DNA of 41,607 nt from Anaerolineae bacterium (GCA_004297445.1 SCUK01000011.1:1-41607), one strand, 5' to 3'. Counted from the stretch's first letter, positions 1 to 8,454 are shown. Notes: generated from the letters alone by a model not told the origin. A program made the numbers and translations.

Positions 1-57
1 TGCGTAACACGACCGCCCGACCTCAAAACTTCCAGACTTTCTTTCCCCGGAGCCGCC

Positions 58-1188
58 ATGACCATTCCCGTAGACATCCTCAAACATCGCCACGCCAAAC
101 TGGCCGCCGCGCTGCAAAGCGCCGGGTTGGAAGCCATCGCCCTTAACCCCGGCCCCAGCCTGCACTACCTCACCGGCATCGAGTTCCATTTAAGTGAACG
201 CCCGGTGGTGTGCCTGTTCCGCGCCGAAGGCGCGCCGGTGCTGGTGCTGCCGGAATTGGAGAGCGCCAAGTCACGCAATCTGCCCTACGAGTTGCAGGCG
301 TTCACGTACCCGGAGAACCCGCGCGAGTGGCTGAACGCCTACGAAAAAGCGGTCCAGGCGGCGGGCCTGCGCGCCAGCGCCGGCAAGGTGGGCGTGGAGG
401 ACCGTGTGCTGCGCCTGCTGGAATACCGTCTACTCAAGCAGGCCGCGCCCGAAGCCGACTGGGTGAACGCCGAGAACGCCGTGGCCTCCCTGCGCATGTA
501 CAAAGATGCCGCCGAACAGGCGGCGATGCAGAAAGCGGTAGACGTGGCGCAAAAGGCGCTGGAAGCCACCCTGCCGCTGGTCAAGATCGGCATGACGGAA
601 AACGAGGTATCCGCCGAACTGATGATGCAGACCCTGCGGCATGGCAGCGGCAAGCCGCCCTTTGAGCCCATCGTGGCGGCCGGGCCGGAGAACACCGCCA
701 ACCCGCACTACTTTCCCCAGGGCCGTAAACTGGCGGCGGGCGAATTGCTGCTGGTGGACTGGGGCGCGAGCCATGACGGCTACTACTCCGACCTTACCCG
801 TACCTTCGCCATCGGCGAGGTGAGCGCTGAACTGCAGAAGATTCACCAGGCGGTGCAGGACGCCAACGCCGCCGCGCACGCCATCGCTGCCCCCGGCGTG
901 ACCTGCGGCGCGGTGGACAAGGTGGCGCGCGACGTCATCGAAGCCGCCGGATACGGCAAGTATTTCACCCACCGCCTCGGACACGGACTGGGCATGGAAG
1001 GTCACGAAGAGCCCTACATGCGCGGCGACAACACCCTGCCGCTGGAAGAGGGCATGACCTTCACCATCGAACCCGGCATCTACATCTCCGGCACCGGCGG
1101 CGTGCGCATTGAGGACGATGTGGTCGTCACTGCCGGCGGCCTGCGCTCGTTCAGCGATATGCCGCGCGAGATGCGTGTAGTGGGGTAA
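58..1188 (+). CDS. M24 family metallopeptidase (Xaa-Pro aminopeptidase / prolidase type)
   Basis: A 376-residue cytosolic peptidase of the creatinase/aminopeptidase P fold, expected to cleave X-Pro bonds from peptide N-termini or dipeptides with two divalent metal ions. The N-terminal creatinase domain covers about residues 8-140 and the catalytic pita-bread domain about 150-370. All five metal ligands of M24 are visible: D234 in VDWG, D245 in SDLTRT, H309 in LGHGLG, E338 in IEPG and E352 in RIEDD. There is no signal peptide. The ATG at 58 is supported by a CGGAG ribosome-binding site eight bases upstream and by the usual family length. The exact substrate (aminopeptidase P versus dipeptidase) cannot be settled from sequence. 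It is the first complete gene of the window and may be cotranscribed with the hydrolase downstream, although an inverted repeat separates them. Confidence 0.93.
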   Translation: MTIPVDILKHRHAKLAAALQSAGLEAIALNPGPSLHYLTGIEFHLSERPVVCLFRAEGAPVLVLPELESAKSRNLPYELQAFTYPENPREWLNAYEKAVQAAGLRASAGKVGVEDRVLRLLEYRLLKQAAPEADWVNAENAVASLRMYKDAAEQAAMQKAVDVAQKALEATLPLVKIGMTENEVSAELMMQTLRHGSGKPPFEPIVAAGPENTANPHYFPQGRKLAAGELLLVDWGASHDGYYSDLTRTFAIGEVSAELQKIHQAVQDANAAAHAIAAPGVTCGAVDKVARDVIEAAGYGKYFTHRLGHGLGMEGHEEPYMRGDNTLPLEEGMTFTIEPGIYISGTGGVRIEDDVVVTAGGLRSFSDMPREMRVVG

Positions 1189-1206
1189 GGGTCAACAGGT
1201 CGCCGG

Positions 1207-1297
1207 GTCAATGCGTCAACGAGGAAACCAGCTTGGAGTCGAGGCTTCAGCCGAGACTGCTGAACTTCTTTCCTCGTTGCCTCAGCGACGCGTTGAC
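1207..1297. repeat. Imperfect long inverted repeat between two genes
   Basis: The arms at 1207-1227 and 1269-1297 are complementary over an 11-base core (CAACGAGGAAA against TTTCCTCGTTG). A further outer segment matches at 10 of 11 positions (GTCAATGCGTC against GACGCGTTGAC), after a seven-base bulge. The loop of about 40 bases contains GGCTTCAGCC. The words GTCAAC and AACGAGG recur at 17133-17141 and 17195-17203 before ruvB, so this is probably a dispersed non-coding element and not a one-off terminator. There is no T-run. Confidence 0.6.
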
Positions 1298-1310
1298 CTC
1301 TACCGAAATT

Positions 1311-2087
1311 ATGAACCCTTCCCTTAACATCCTCAAAGGCGCAGAGCCTTTCCATTTCAAGGACGGCCCCACCGGCTGCCTGCTGGTGCACGGCTTCACC
1401 GCCAGCCCGGAAGAGATGCGCGGCCTGGGCGAGCATCTGCACGCGCAGGGGTACAGCGTGCTGGGCGTGCGGCTGGCCGGGCACGGCACCACGCCGGAGG
1501 AGATGGCCCATACCACCTGGCAGGACTGGGCCGCCAGCGTGGAAAACGGCTACCGGACGCTGGCCGAAAGCACTGAGCGCGTTTTCATCATCGGCCTCTC
1601 GATGGGCGGCGACCTGGCGCTGCTGCTCGGCCCGCGGCTGGGGGCGGCGGGAATCGTTGCGCTGGCCGTGCCCTACACCGTGCCGGACGAGAACTACCGC
1701 AAGCACCGCCTGCTGGCGCGGGCGCTGGCCGCGGTGCGCCCCTATCGGGCCAAGCGCAAGGGCGTGTGGTTCAACCCGGCGGCGGCTGAAAGCCGGGTGG
1801 CCTATGACGTGAACCCGCTACCGGCCGTCATTCAACTGGATAAGCTGCTGGGCGAAACTCGCCGCGCCCTGCCCGCTATTCACATCCCGGTGCGGCTGGT
1901 GTATTCACGCGACGATACCTACGTTACCCCATCTCACGGCGAGAAAATCCTTACGCGCCTCGGCGCGCCGCGCAAAGACCTGGTGTGGGTGACCGGCTGC
2001 AATCACATCCTGACGCGTGACGGCGATACGGCGCAGGTGTTTGATGCGGTGACGGCGTTTATCAAAGATGTTACAAAGACTACATGA
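1311..2087 (+). CDS. Alpha/beta hydrolase, carboxylesterase/monoacylglycerol lipase-like
   Basis: A 258-residue cytosolic serine hydrolase. It has the oxyanion-hole motif HGFTASP near residue 27, the nucleophile elbow GLSMGG with S97, the acid D201 in YSRDD and the base H232 in CNHILTRD, so the catalytic triad is complete. The short cap, the length and the HGFTGSP-like start resemble the Est30 carboxylesterase / thermophilic monoacylglycerol lipase group, which act on short to medium acyl esters. The frame is open further upstream to a possible start at 1233, but that part would be translated from the inverted repeat, and homology begins only at NILKGAEPF; ATG 1311 is therefore chosen. There is no clear ribosome-binding site at 1311, so translation may depend on the upstream message. 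The substrate is unknown. Confidence 0.88.
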   Translation: MNPSLNILKGAEPFHFKDGPTGCLLVHGFTASPEEMRGLGEHLHAQGYSVLGVRLAGHGTTPEEMAHTTWQDWAASVENGYRTLAESTERVFIIGLSMGGDLALLLGPRLGAAGIVALAVPYTVPDENYRKHRLLARALAAVRPYRAKRKGVWFNPAAAESRVAYDVNPLPAVIQLDKLLGETRRALPAIHIPVRLVYSRDDTYVTPSHGEKILTRLGAPRKDLVWVTGCNHILTRDGDTAQVFDAVTAFIKDVTKTT

Positions 2088-2148
2088 ACTGCGCCTAACA
2101 GAGGAGGACTTTCTTCCCCATAAACCAAGAACGATGTACTGACCGCGT

Positions 2149-2176
2149 CGGGATTCCTCGCTACGGTCGGAATGAC
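2149..2176. repeat. Dispersed palindromic repeat, GTCATTCC family
   Basis: Reads CGGGATTCCTCGCTACGGTC followed by GGAATGAC. A near-identical copy is at 27879-27906, a hairpin-forming relative at 41354-41385 and a degenerate one near 5090. This type of intergenic palindrome is widespread in Chloroflexota and other phyla. The right end of this copy overlaps the -35 box proposed for the PAP2 gene. Confidence 0.75.
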
Positions 2177-2200
2177 AGCCGTGAACAGAGTCGCTATACT
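2172..2200 (+). promoter_or_regulatory. Sigma-70-type promoter of the PAP2 gene
   Basis: ATGACA (2172-2177, five of six -35 bases) and TATACT (2195-2200, five of six -10 bases) are separated by 17 bases. The predicted start near 2207 gives a leader of about 38 bases that contains the GAGGAGG ribosome-binding site of the gene at 2245. The -35 box is formed by the end of the dispersed repeat. Confidence 0.6.
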
Positions 2201-2244
2201 TGAAGGAACACATTTGGCGTTGATTCGAATCGAGGAGGATTCGC

Positions 2245-3237
2245 ATGTTGGACAACCTGTTAATCAACAGTCTGGAATTCAGTCACTGGGTGCAATCGTG
2301 GGCCGGCGGGCTGGCCGGATTCTTCCGCGCCTTCACCTTCATCGGCAAGCCTGACTTCTACATCCTCGTCATGCCGGCGCTCATCTGGATGTACGATTAC
2401 CGGCTGGGCATCCGCATGGGCTTCTTGCTGGTGCTGGGCGGTTGGGTGAACGATATCTTCAAACTGCTGTTCGCCGCCCCGCGGCCCTATTACGTGGACC
2501 CCACGCTCAACACCTACGGCGAGGTAGAGACGGCCTTCGGCATTCCCTCCGGCCATGCGCAATTGCCGGCCAGCATCTGGGGCTTTTTCGCCGTGCAATT
2601 GCGCCGCCGCTGGGTCACGGTTGCCGCCATCCTGCTGGTCTTCCTCATCGGCTTCTCGCGCATCGCTCTCGGCCTGCACTTCACCCTGGATGTACTCGCC
2701 GGTTGGGCGCTCGGCCTGCTGGTGCTGTGGCTCTTCCTTAAATATGAGGCGCCGTTGGCCGCCCGCCTTTCCGCCCTGCCCACTGCCCGGCGGCTGGCGC
2801 TTGTATTCGCCATAACCCTGGCGATGATTCTGAGCAGCGCTCTGGCACGCCCCGGCCTGCGCGGCTTCTCCGTCCCCGAGGAATGGGTTGCCAACACGCA
2901 AGCCATCCAGCCGGACGAGCCCATCAACCCGGATACGCTGGACGACACCCTCACCTACAGCGGCGCGCTGTTTGGTCTGGCCGTGGGCGTCACATGGCTG
3001 GCCGGGCGCGGCGGGTTCAGCGCGCAGGGCAAGCCGCTGCAATTCGTGCTGCGCTTCGTGCTGGGAGCTGCAGGCGCATTGCTCATCTGGCGCGGGCTGG
3101 GGGCGGTGTTCCCCGGCGGCGAAAACCTGCTGGCGTATGCCCTGCGCTACTTCCGCTACGCTCTGCTTGGCTTCTGGCTGGCGGCCGGCGCGCCGTGGCT
3201 GTTCATCCGGCTGGGGTGGGCGGGGAAAGCATCGTAA
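2245..3237 (+). CDS. PAP2 (type 2 phosphatidic acid phosphatase) superfamily membrane phosphatase
   Basis: A 330-residue integral membrane protein. The three phosphatase motifs are present: K73 to R80-P81 (KLLFAAPRP), PSGH with H104, and R139 with H145 and D149 (SRIALGLHFTLD). This predicts a lipid phosphatase or phosphotransferase acting at the outer membrane face, for example on phosphatidate or undecaprenyl diphosphate. The PAP2 core fills the first ~170 residues. The C-terminal part (about 185-330) adds further hydrophobic segments, so the protein is longer than the minimal family. A strong GAGGAGG site precedes the ATG by seven bases. The lipoprotein gene follows after 20 bases. Substrate not predictable. 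Confidence 0.9.
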   Translation: MLDNLLINSLEFSHWVQSWAGGLAGFFRAFTFIGKPDFYILVMPALIWMYDYRLGIRMGFLLVLGGWVNDIFKLLFAAPRPYYVDPTLNTYGEVETAFGIPSGHAQLPASIWGFFAVQLRRRWVTVAAILLVFLIGFSRIALGLHFTLDVLAGWALGLLVLWLFLKYEAPLAARLSALPTARRLALVFAITLAMILSSALARPGLRGFSVPEEWVANTQAIQPDEPINPDTLDDTLTYSGALFGLAVGVTWLAGRGGFSAQGKPLQFVLRFVLGAAGALLIWRGLGAVFPGGENLLAYALRYFRYALLGFWLAAGAPWLFIRLGWAGKAS

Positions 3238-3257
3238 CCATAGCACACGCGCGTCCG

Positions 3258-4286
3258 GTGAAATCCTCCCGAGCCATTTTCCTGCTGGCTGTGCTGGGTT
3301 TGGCCGCCTGCAACCTGCCGCGCCAACCGGATACGGGGGCCGACTTTGCCACCGCCCTGGCGCAGGCCGCCACGCAAGCCGGGCTGGCCAGCCCCACCGC
3401 GCCCCCGGGCGCAACCGAAGCCGCCAACCCGGCGGCCACGCAGACCGGCCCGGGCGAACCGCAAGGCCAGATTGTGTACACCTGCCAGACCACGCTGGAC
3501 AGCCAGCGCAACCAGTTGTGCATCGTCAACGCCGACGGCAGCGGCCAGCGCCAACTCACCTTCGACGATACCAAGGACCACTTTTTTGCCTCGGTCGCGC
3601 CGGAAGGCGAGAGCATCCTGTTCTCCAGCAACCGTGACGGCGGTTATGAGGTCTACGAGCTGGCCCTGGACGTCGGTGAACCGGTAGCGTTGACGACCAC
3701 CCGCAACAACTTTGCCCCCACGGTCTCACCGGATGGCACGACCATCGTCTTCACTCACGCCCGCGGCCCGTACCTGTGGGACGGCCAGATCTGGCTGATT
3801 GACCGCGACGGCGGCAACCTGCGCCAACTGACCTATGAAGCCGGCGGCGGCTGGGATGCCACCTGGTCGCCGGATGGCAGTCAGGTGCTGTTCGCCACCC
3901 ACACCGGCGGCCAGATTCAGATGGCGGTCATCACCGTGGAGACCGGGGAGGTCACTGTCATCACCGACCTGGTGGAGTTGCGCGGCCGCAACGACTGGTC
4001 GATTCACGGGCTGCTCTCGACTTACATCGGGGCGCCGTGGGAGCGCGAAATTATCACCTTCGCGCCGGACGGCAGCAACGTGTACTACCTCACGGAGGGC
4101 GGCAATAACCTCGCCCCGTCGTTCTCGCCGGACGGCAACTGGATTACCTTCACTTCCTATCGCGACCGGGTGCGCGACCCCAACGGGTGCGAGATTTACA
4201 TCATGCGGGTGACCGGTCAGGACATTCGCCGCCTGACGGACAACACCTACTGTGACTGGCAGCCCAGGTGGGGGCCGCTGCCGTAG
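3258..4286 (+). CDS. Lipoprotein with TolB-like/WD40 beta-propeller repeats
   Basis: A 342-residue predicted lipoprotein. With GTG at 3258 the N-terminus is MKSSRAIFLLAVLGLAAC, a signal peptide ending in the lipobox LAAC with C18 as the lipidated residue. An Ala/Pro/Thr-rich linker follows to about residue 70, then several PD40/TolB-type blades marked by repeated SPDG, APDG or APEG motifs with following SNRDG, THARG and TSYRD strands. Such propellers are protein-interaction or surface scaffold domains, not enzymes. The open frame extends upstream inside the PAP2 gene with no plausible start, so GTG 3258 is preferred although its ribosome-binding site is weak; translation may be coupled to PAP2, which ends 20 bases before. 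Specific partner unknown. Confidence 0.85.
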   Translation: MKSSRAIFLLAVLGLAACNLPRQPDTGADFATALAQAATQAGLASPTAPPGATEAANPAATQTGPGEPQGQIVYTCQTTLDSQRNQLCIVNADGSGQRQLTFDDTKDHFFASVAPEGESILFSSNRDGGYEVYELALDVGEPVALTTTRNNFAPTVSPDGTTIVFTHARGPYLWDGQIWLIDRDGGNLRQLTYEAGGGWDATWSPDGSQVLFATHTGGQIQMAVITVETGEVTVITDLVELRGRNDWSIHGLLSTYIGAPWEREIITFAPDGSNVYYLTEGGNNLAPSFSPDGNWITFTSYRDRVRDPNGCEIYIMRVTGQDIRRLTDNTYCDWQPRWGPLP

Positions 4287-4315
4287 ACGGTTACCTTTGT
4301 CTCATTCCGCGCCAC

Positions 4316-4344
4316 TTGTCCAGCCTGCCGGATTCAAGTACACT
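4316..4344 (+). promoter_or_regulatory. Candidate promoter of the double-FHA gene
   Basis: TTGTCC (4316-4321) and TACACT (4339-4344) are 17 bases apart, matching four of six bases in each box. The predicted transcript would start near 4351, about 40 bases before the ATG at 4393. Confidence 0.45.
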
Positions 4345-4392
4345 TGGCCAAGCATCCCAAAATCTGAGGCGCAACACGCGGACACCCGACCC

Positions 4393-5076
4393 ATGCCCGA
4401 TTACATCTTCACCATCCAGAACGGCCCCCTGAAAGGGCAGGAATATCCGGTTACCAAGGACATCCTGACGATAGGACGCGATGCCAACAGCGACCTGGCG
4501 CTGAATGAAAACTCCGTTTCGCGTCACCATGCGCGCATCATCTGCACCGGCCGGGAAGTGCTCCTGGAAGACATGGGGTCGCTGAACGGCACGGCCATCA
4601 ACGAGAACCTGATTAACGAACCCACCCTGCTGGTGCCGGGCGACATCGTCCGCTTTGGCCTGCACCTGTTTATGCGGTTCGACACCGTCGAGGTTGCGCC
4701 GCTTGCCGCGCCGCCTGCGGCGCGCAGCAAGTCGGACACCAAGCGCATTCACAAGGCCGGGCCGGCCCCGTTCAGCCTGCTGATTCGCGGCGGCCGCCAG
4801 GCCGGGCAGGTGTTCCCCCTGGTGGAAGGCTCGCACACCGTGGGCCGCGCCCCGGACAGTGGGGTGTTGTTAAGCAATGAAGACATCTCCAGCCAGCACG
4901 CCCTGATTCATGTCAAGGAAGAGGGCGTGTGGATTGAAGACCGTGAAAGCGCCAACGGCACCTACGTAAATAATTCGGCTGTGATGGGTCCGACGCAAAT
5001 TAAGCCGGGGGATGTGTTGCAATTGGGCGCCACGGTGGTGCTGGAAGTGCATGCCGGCGTGGCCCTGCGCGCCTGA
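4393..5076 (+). CDS. Double FHA-domain protein
   Basis: A 227-residue soluble protein of two forkhead-associated domains joined by a linker (about residues 98-122). FHA1 (about 1-97) carries the standard phosphothreonine-binding residues: G28-R29, S43-R44-x-H46 and SLNGT. FHA2 (about 123-225) has VGR, SSQH and SANGT, slightly weaker but still canonical. No enzymatic or membrane segment is visible, so it should act as a phosphopeptide-reading adaptor for a Ser/Thr kinase pathway. No kinase lies nearby, but a PP2C phosphatase and another FHA protein are encoded at 30.3-33.4 kb. The ATG at 4393 starts the first beta strand of FHA1; the upstream open frame runs through non-coding promoter sequence and is not used. 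Confidence 0.9.
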   Translation: MPDYIFTIQNGPLKGQEYPVTKDILTIGRDANSDLALNENSVSRHHARIICTGREVLLEDMGSLNGTAINENLINEPTLLVPGDIVRFGLHLFMRFDTVEVAPLAAPPAARSKSDTKRIHKAGPAPFSLLIRGGRQAGQVFPLVEGSHTVGRAPDSGVLLSNEDISSQHALIHVKEEGVWIEDRESANGTYVNNSAVMGPTQIKPGDVLQLGATVVLEVHAGVALRA

Positions 5077-5310
5077 CCCCCTTCTCGCTGTCATTCTGAA
5101 GGAGGGTCAGCCTCCTTCCTTCATCAACCCTCCTCAAGCCCGACTGAAGAATCTCGCGAAGGTCAACTTCGGGGGCAAAGAATCAATGCCGGACAGGCAC
5201 TCAGTACGGCAATCACCCCCCCTCCCGGCCAATTGCCCACAAAATTCTTCGCTGGCTTGGAGTTACTTAAGAGTCACTTTCAAGTGCGGTACTGAATCGA
5301 CCTTTTCATG

Positions 5311-5336
5311 CAGGGGGGAGCATGCGTCGCCCCTAC
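5311..5336. repeat. Degenerate GTAGGGGC-family palindrome
   Basis: Contains GCATGCGTCGCCCCTAC as a good right half and a decayed G-rich left half. Better-preserved relatives are at 12811-12838 and 24560-24603. Confidence 0.55.
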
Positions 5337-5374
5337 TACGGCCAGTATCGCCTGCCATATCAAGCGCTCCTTAA

Positions 5375-5418
5375 ACACACCACGGGCAGTGGTTGCCCCC
5401 AACCGGCCCGTGGTGTGT
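5375..5418 (-). terminator. Hairpin terminator after the MFS pair
   Basis: Perfect 13-base stem: ACACACCACGGGC (5375-5387) with GCCCGTGGTGTGT (5406-5418) and an 18-base loop. Read leftward it lies about 25 bases past the stop codon of the MFS gene and is followed by GTTTAAGG, a weak U-stretch. It probably also stops readthrough from the FHA side. Confidence 0.7.
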
Positions 5419-5443
5419 GTTTCTGGAGGAGAAACGGGATAAG

Positions 5444-6823
5444 TCAGTCTGCGGCGGCAGCCAGAGGCTCTGGCAGAACAACAGCCGGCGCTTCCTCATC
5501 GCGAGCCTTCACTTCCACATTGGGGATTTCAAGGTCAACGCGGCGCAGGCGCGGGTTCGCCAGCGCCACGGCGGCCACTACCAGCTGCAACAACCCCAGG
5601 ACAACGAACAGGGCAGCCACGCCGCGCCCCGGGCCCACGCCAATCCACGGACCCAGGCGGGAGGCCAGCACGCCGCCCTCGTTCATCGCCGGCTGGAACA
5701 CGCCATCCACCAACGGGCCAGCCAGCAGTACGCCGATGGGCGCGGTGAACTGGGCAATGGTACGGCGAACGGAAAAGACGCGCCCCTGCACGTCCGGGTC
5801 GGTCTTGGCCTGCCACAAGGCCTGGCTGCTGCCGCCAACAATCGGGAAAACCATCATCAACATAAAGGCCCAGAAGGTAACCCAGGCGATGCTGGGCACC
5901 ACACCCAGCATGCCATAAGCGATGCCGCCCCAGATGCTGAACCCGACGACGCCAAAGACACGGCGTTTGGGGCCGCCCCAGGCGCTCATCACCAGCGTAC
6001 CCACCAGCATCCCCACCCCCACCATGCTGGCAGAGAACCCTACCTTGTCCGGCGTGGTGAGTTCAAGCAACATCGGCAGCATTAAGGGATTCATGAAACC
6101 AAACAGAAAATTTGTGGCGGCGAAGAACAGCAGCAGGTAAAACAGGCCTTTGCGGGCGGTGATGTAATTCCAGCCGAAGCGAATCTCGGTCAGCAGTGAG
6201 CCGCGATTCTTCTTGCTTTCGGCGCTGATCACCGGTTCCGGGATGCGGACAGCCAGCAAGGTAAGGACGGCAAACAGGAACGTGGCGAAGTCGATAATCA
6301 CCACGCCTTCGAGGCCGAACGCAACGAACATCGCGCCGGCGATGGCTGGCGAAATAATCTGCGACAGCGCATCGCCAATCTGGCTCATGCCGCTGGCGCG
6401 ACCGAGTTGCTCCTGTGGTACCAGCATGGTGGTGGCGGCGGACCAGGCGGGCCATTGAAACGAGTTGAACAGAGCATTGAAGAAATTGGCGATAACGATG
6501 TGCCACCACGCCAGGCTGCCGGTGAGCAGCATGGCCAGCACGAACAGAGTGCTCAGGCCGGCGCCGGTATCGCTCAGTATCATCATCCAGCGGCGCGGGA
6601 AGCGATCCACCAAGGCGCCGGCCACCGGCGAGAAGAAGATGCCGGGAATCATGAACGCCAGGATGCTCATGGCGAAGTACGCCACCGAGCCGGTATCCTG
6701 ATACAGCCACACGCCCAACGCAAAGCCGGTGAGCCCGCTGCCCAGCGCGGATACGAATTGCCCGAACCAGATGATGTAGAACGTTCGCATACTGCCGGGG
6801 TGAGTTTGCGTGTTGGTTGCCAT
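5444..6823 (-). CDS. MFS transporter (drug/siderophore exporter type)
   Basis: A 459-residue membrane protein with about 12 transmembrane helices. The first helix begins near residue 13 (FYIIWFGQFVSALGSGLTGF). The motif A signature GALVDRFPRR between helices 2 and 3 is typical of drug:H+ antiporters and EntS-like exporters, and GRVFSVRRTIAQF lies in the second half. A soluble tail of about 40 residues follows the last helix. The start is well supported: GAGGAG seven bases before the ATG at 6823. It lies 34 bases downstream of a second, similar MFS gene on the same strand; the two look like tandem duplicates and are probably one operon. Substrate not predictable. Confidence 0.88.
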   Translation of the reverse strand: MATNTQTHPGSMRTFYIIWFGQFVSALGSGLTGFALGVWLYQDTGSVAYFAMSILAFMIPGIFFSPVAGALVDRFPRRWMMILSDTGAGLSTLFVLAMLLTGSLAWWHIVIANFFNALFNSFQWPAWSAATTMLVPQEQLGRASGMSQIGDALSQIISPAIAGAMFVAFGLEGVVIIDFATFLFAVLTLLAVRIPEPVISAESKKNRGSLLTEIRFGWNYITARKGLFYLLLFFAATNFLFGFMNPLMLPMLLELTTPDKVGFSASMVGVGMLVGTLVMSAWGGPKRRVFGVVGFSIWGGIAYGMLGVVPSIAWVTFWAFMLMMVFPIVGGSSQALWQAKTDPDVQGRVFSVRRTIAQFTAPIGVLLAGPLVDGVFQPAMNEGGVLASRLGPWIGVGPGRGVAALFVVLGLLQLVVAAVALANPRLRRVDLEIPNVEVKARDEEAPAVVLPEPLAAAAD

Positions 6824-6857
6824 TAGAACTCCTCAGTTCTGCTTCAAGTGCACTGCA

Positions 6858-8156
6858 TCAATCCTGCAAAGCGGCTTCGGCGGGCGCGCCGTTCAGCGCC
6901 GCCCCGGCGCGTGCCGAGTCTTCTTCAAGGTTCATTACGGCGGGTATCGCAAAACCCAGCACCCCCATGCTGACGCACACCAGGCCGCCTATCCAGTACC
7001 AGGTCTGGATGCCCAGCGCATCCGACAGCGGGCCGGCGATGGCCAGGCCCAGCGGGGACATCGCCATCGAGATGGTGCCTACCAGGGTAAACACGCGCCC
7101 CTGCATCTCCGGGGCCACCGTGCTTTGCATCACCGCAGACAGCGAACCATTCACGAACGGCAGCATCAGCGCCGCGAATACCGCCGCAACCAGCACCATC
7201 CAGTACCCGCTGGCCGGAAAGACGCCCATGAGGGCGAACGCCACCCCAAGGCCGATGAGCCCCAGGAGGATGGTGAGAATCTTTCGTTTGAAACCGCCCC
7301 ACACGCTCATCAACAGGCCGCCGGCGATGATGCCAAACCCGAAGGCGGCTTCCATGTAGCCGAGTTCCAGCGCGCCCTTGCCGAAATGCCCCTGGATGAG
7401 CAGCGGCAGCAGTGAGGAGGCGGGGTTGAGGGTGAAGTTAATCAGGCTTGCCATCACGAGGATGATGAGCAGGCCGGTGAAACCACGCACGTAACGCACG
7501 CCATCCACCAGCTCGCTCCACAAAGTGCTCTTTTGGCCGTTGACGGCGGCCTTGCGCTCCGGCTGGGGAATGACAATCCACAACAGCGGCACGATGGCGA
7601 ACAGCGCGCTGAATACATCAATCGCCAGGATGGTTTGCAGCGGCAGTGTCTCGTACAGCAGCGCGCCCAGCGGCGCGGCCACCACGCTCAGGATGCCCTG
7701 CAGCATCTGGTTCAGTCCCTGGATGCGGCCAAGTTCTTCGCGCGGCACCATCAGCGATGCCGAGGCGGCGGTGGCGTTGCCCTGGAATGCGCCGCCCAAC
7801 GCGCGTACCATCAGGATGGCGTAGATGTGCCAGATTTCCACCACACCCAGCGCGAACAACACCGCCAGCAGTACGGTGACCAGCGCCACCAGCGTGTCGC
7901 CAATCAGCATGATGCGGCGGCGGTTCCAGCGGTCAATCAGCGTGCCGATGACCGGGCCGAGCAGGAGTTCGGGCAGCATGGTGACCAGCGTGGCGCCGGC
8001 CAAAACGCTGGCCGAGCCGGTCTGCACGGTGAGGTACCAGATGAGGGCGAAGCCCACCAGGCGGCTGCCCAACTGGGAAATGGCCTGCCCGCCCCACAGG
8101 GTGAAGTAGGGGCGTTTCCAGGGGCGGTTATCCGTAATACTGAATTGAGTCGCCAT
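6858..8156 (-). CDS. MFS transporter (tandem paralogue of the preceding exporter)
   Basis: A 432-residue, about 12-helix MFS protein and first gene of the leftward pair. Motif A is IGTLIDRWNRRR near residues 73-84, and the sequence GRVFTLVGTISMAMSPLG matches the equivalent region of its neighbour, which argues for tandem duplication. The ATG at 8156 follows AAGGAAA and a short leader from a consensus promoter at 8223-8250. Expected to export a small hydrophobic compound by proton antiport; the substrate is unknown. Two exporters under one strong promoter could act together or be specialised for different compounds. Confidence 0.88.
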   Translation of the reverse strand: MATQFSITDNRPWKRPYFTLWGGQAISQLGSRLVGFALIWYLTVQTGSASVLAGATLVTMLPELLLGPVIGTLIDRWNRRRIMLIGDTLVALVTVLLAVLFALGVVEIWHIYAILMVRALGGAFQGNATAASASLMVPREELGRIQGLNQMLQGILSVVAAPLGALLYETLPLQTILAIDVFSALFAIVPLLWIVIPQPERKAAVNGQKSTLWSELVDGVRYVRGFTGLLIILVMASLINFTLNPASSLLPLLIQGHFGKGALELGYMEAAFGFGIIAGGLLMSVWGGFKRKILTILLGLIGLGVAFALMGVFPASGYWMVLVAAVFAALMLPFVNGSLSAVMQSTVAPEMQGRVFTLVGTISMAMSPLGLAIAGPLSDALGIQTWYWIGGLVCVSMGVLGFAIPAVMNLEEDSARAGAALNGAPAEAALQD

Positions 8157-8222
8157 GCCGTTTTCCTTGAATTTCTGCGCTTAGGCTTAGGAAATATGAA
8201 TGTATACTTTGGATTTCTCAAG

Positions 8223-8250
8223 ATTATAGAAGAATTATTAGGTTTGTCAA
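8223..8250 (-). promoter_or_regulatory. Consensus sigma-70 promoter of the MFS pair
   Basis: On the minus strand TTGACA (complement of 8245-8250) and TATAAT (complement of 8223-8228) are both perfect and 16 bases apart, in a sharply AT-rich pocket. The predicted start near 8215 gives a leader of about 60 bases. This is the strongest promoter by sequence in the window. Confidence 0.85.
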
Positions 8251-8337
8251 TACTTTTCTTAATATTTTTGAGGCGTTTTTGAAGATTCTTAAGTGTTTTT
8301 CATATTTTCCCCGCTTCCCACGCCCAGGAAAACGAAA

Positions 8338-8362
8338 ACAGCGAGCCAGAAACGCTCGCTGT
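8338..8362 (-). terminator. Terminator-like hairpin inside a divergent promoter region
   Basis: Stem ACAGCGAG/CTCGCTGT with a nine-base loop. Read leftward it is followed by TTTCGTTTTCC, so it would terminate leftward transcription, but it lies about 90 bases upstream of the MFS promoter. It may insulate that promoter from readthrough, or be a remnant. Confidence 0.55.
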
Positions 8363-8454
8363 CCTCTTTCCAGCTGTCGCCCTTCACAGCGCGGCTGGGC
8401 TACTCTTGCTTCCATTGTATGCAGGCCGGGGGATTGCGCGCGGCTTTTGAGGCG

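Larger units (their letters stand above)
5077..5443. other. Intergenic region with repeat remnants between convergent genes
   Basis: 367 bases without a convincing gene. It holds a degenerate GTCATTCTGAA-type repeat (5090 to about 5158, ending GAAGAATCTCG), a damaged GTAGGGGC-type palindrome (5311-5336) and a terminator hairpin (5375-5418). Short open frames here lack ribosome-binding sites and recognisable domains. Confidence 0.7.

Noticed and set aside
1207-1297. Leader structure of a riboswitch or T-box
   Set aside because: It is a simple inverted repeat; no conserved T-box, specifier loop or known riboswitch core is visible.
2260-3414. 384-codon minus-strand open frame over the PAP2 gene
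   Set aside because: Composition-driven shadow: Gln/Arg/Ala-rich, no start site or domain, while the plus strand has complete PAP2 motifs.
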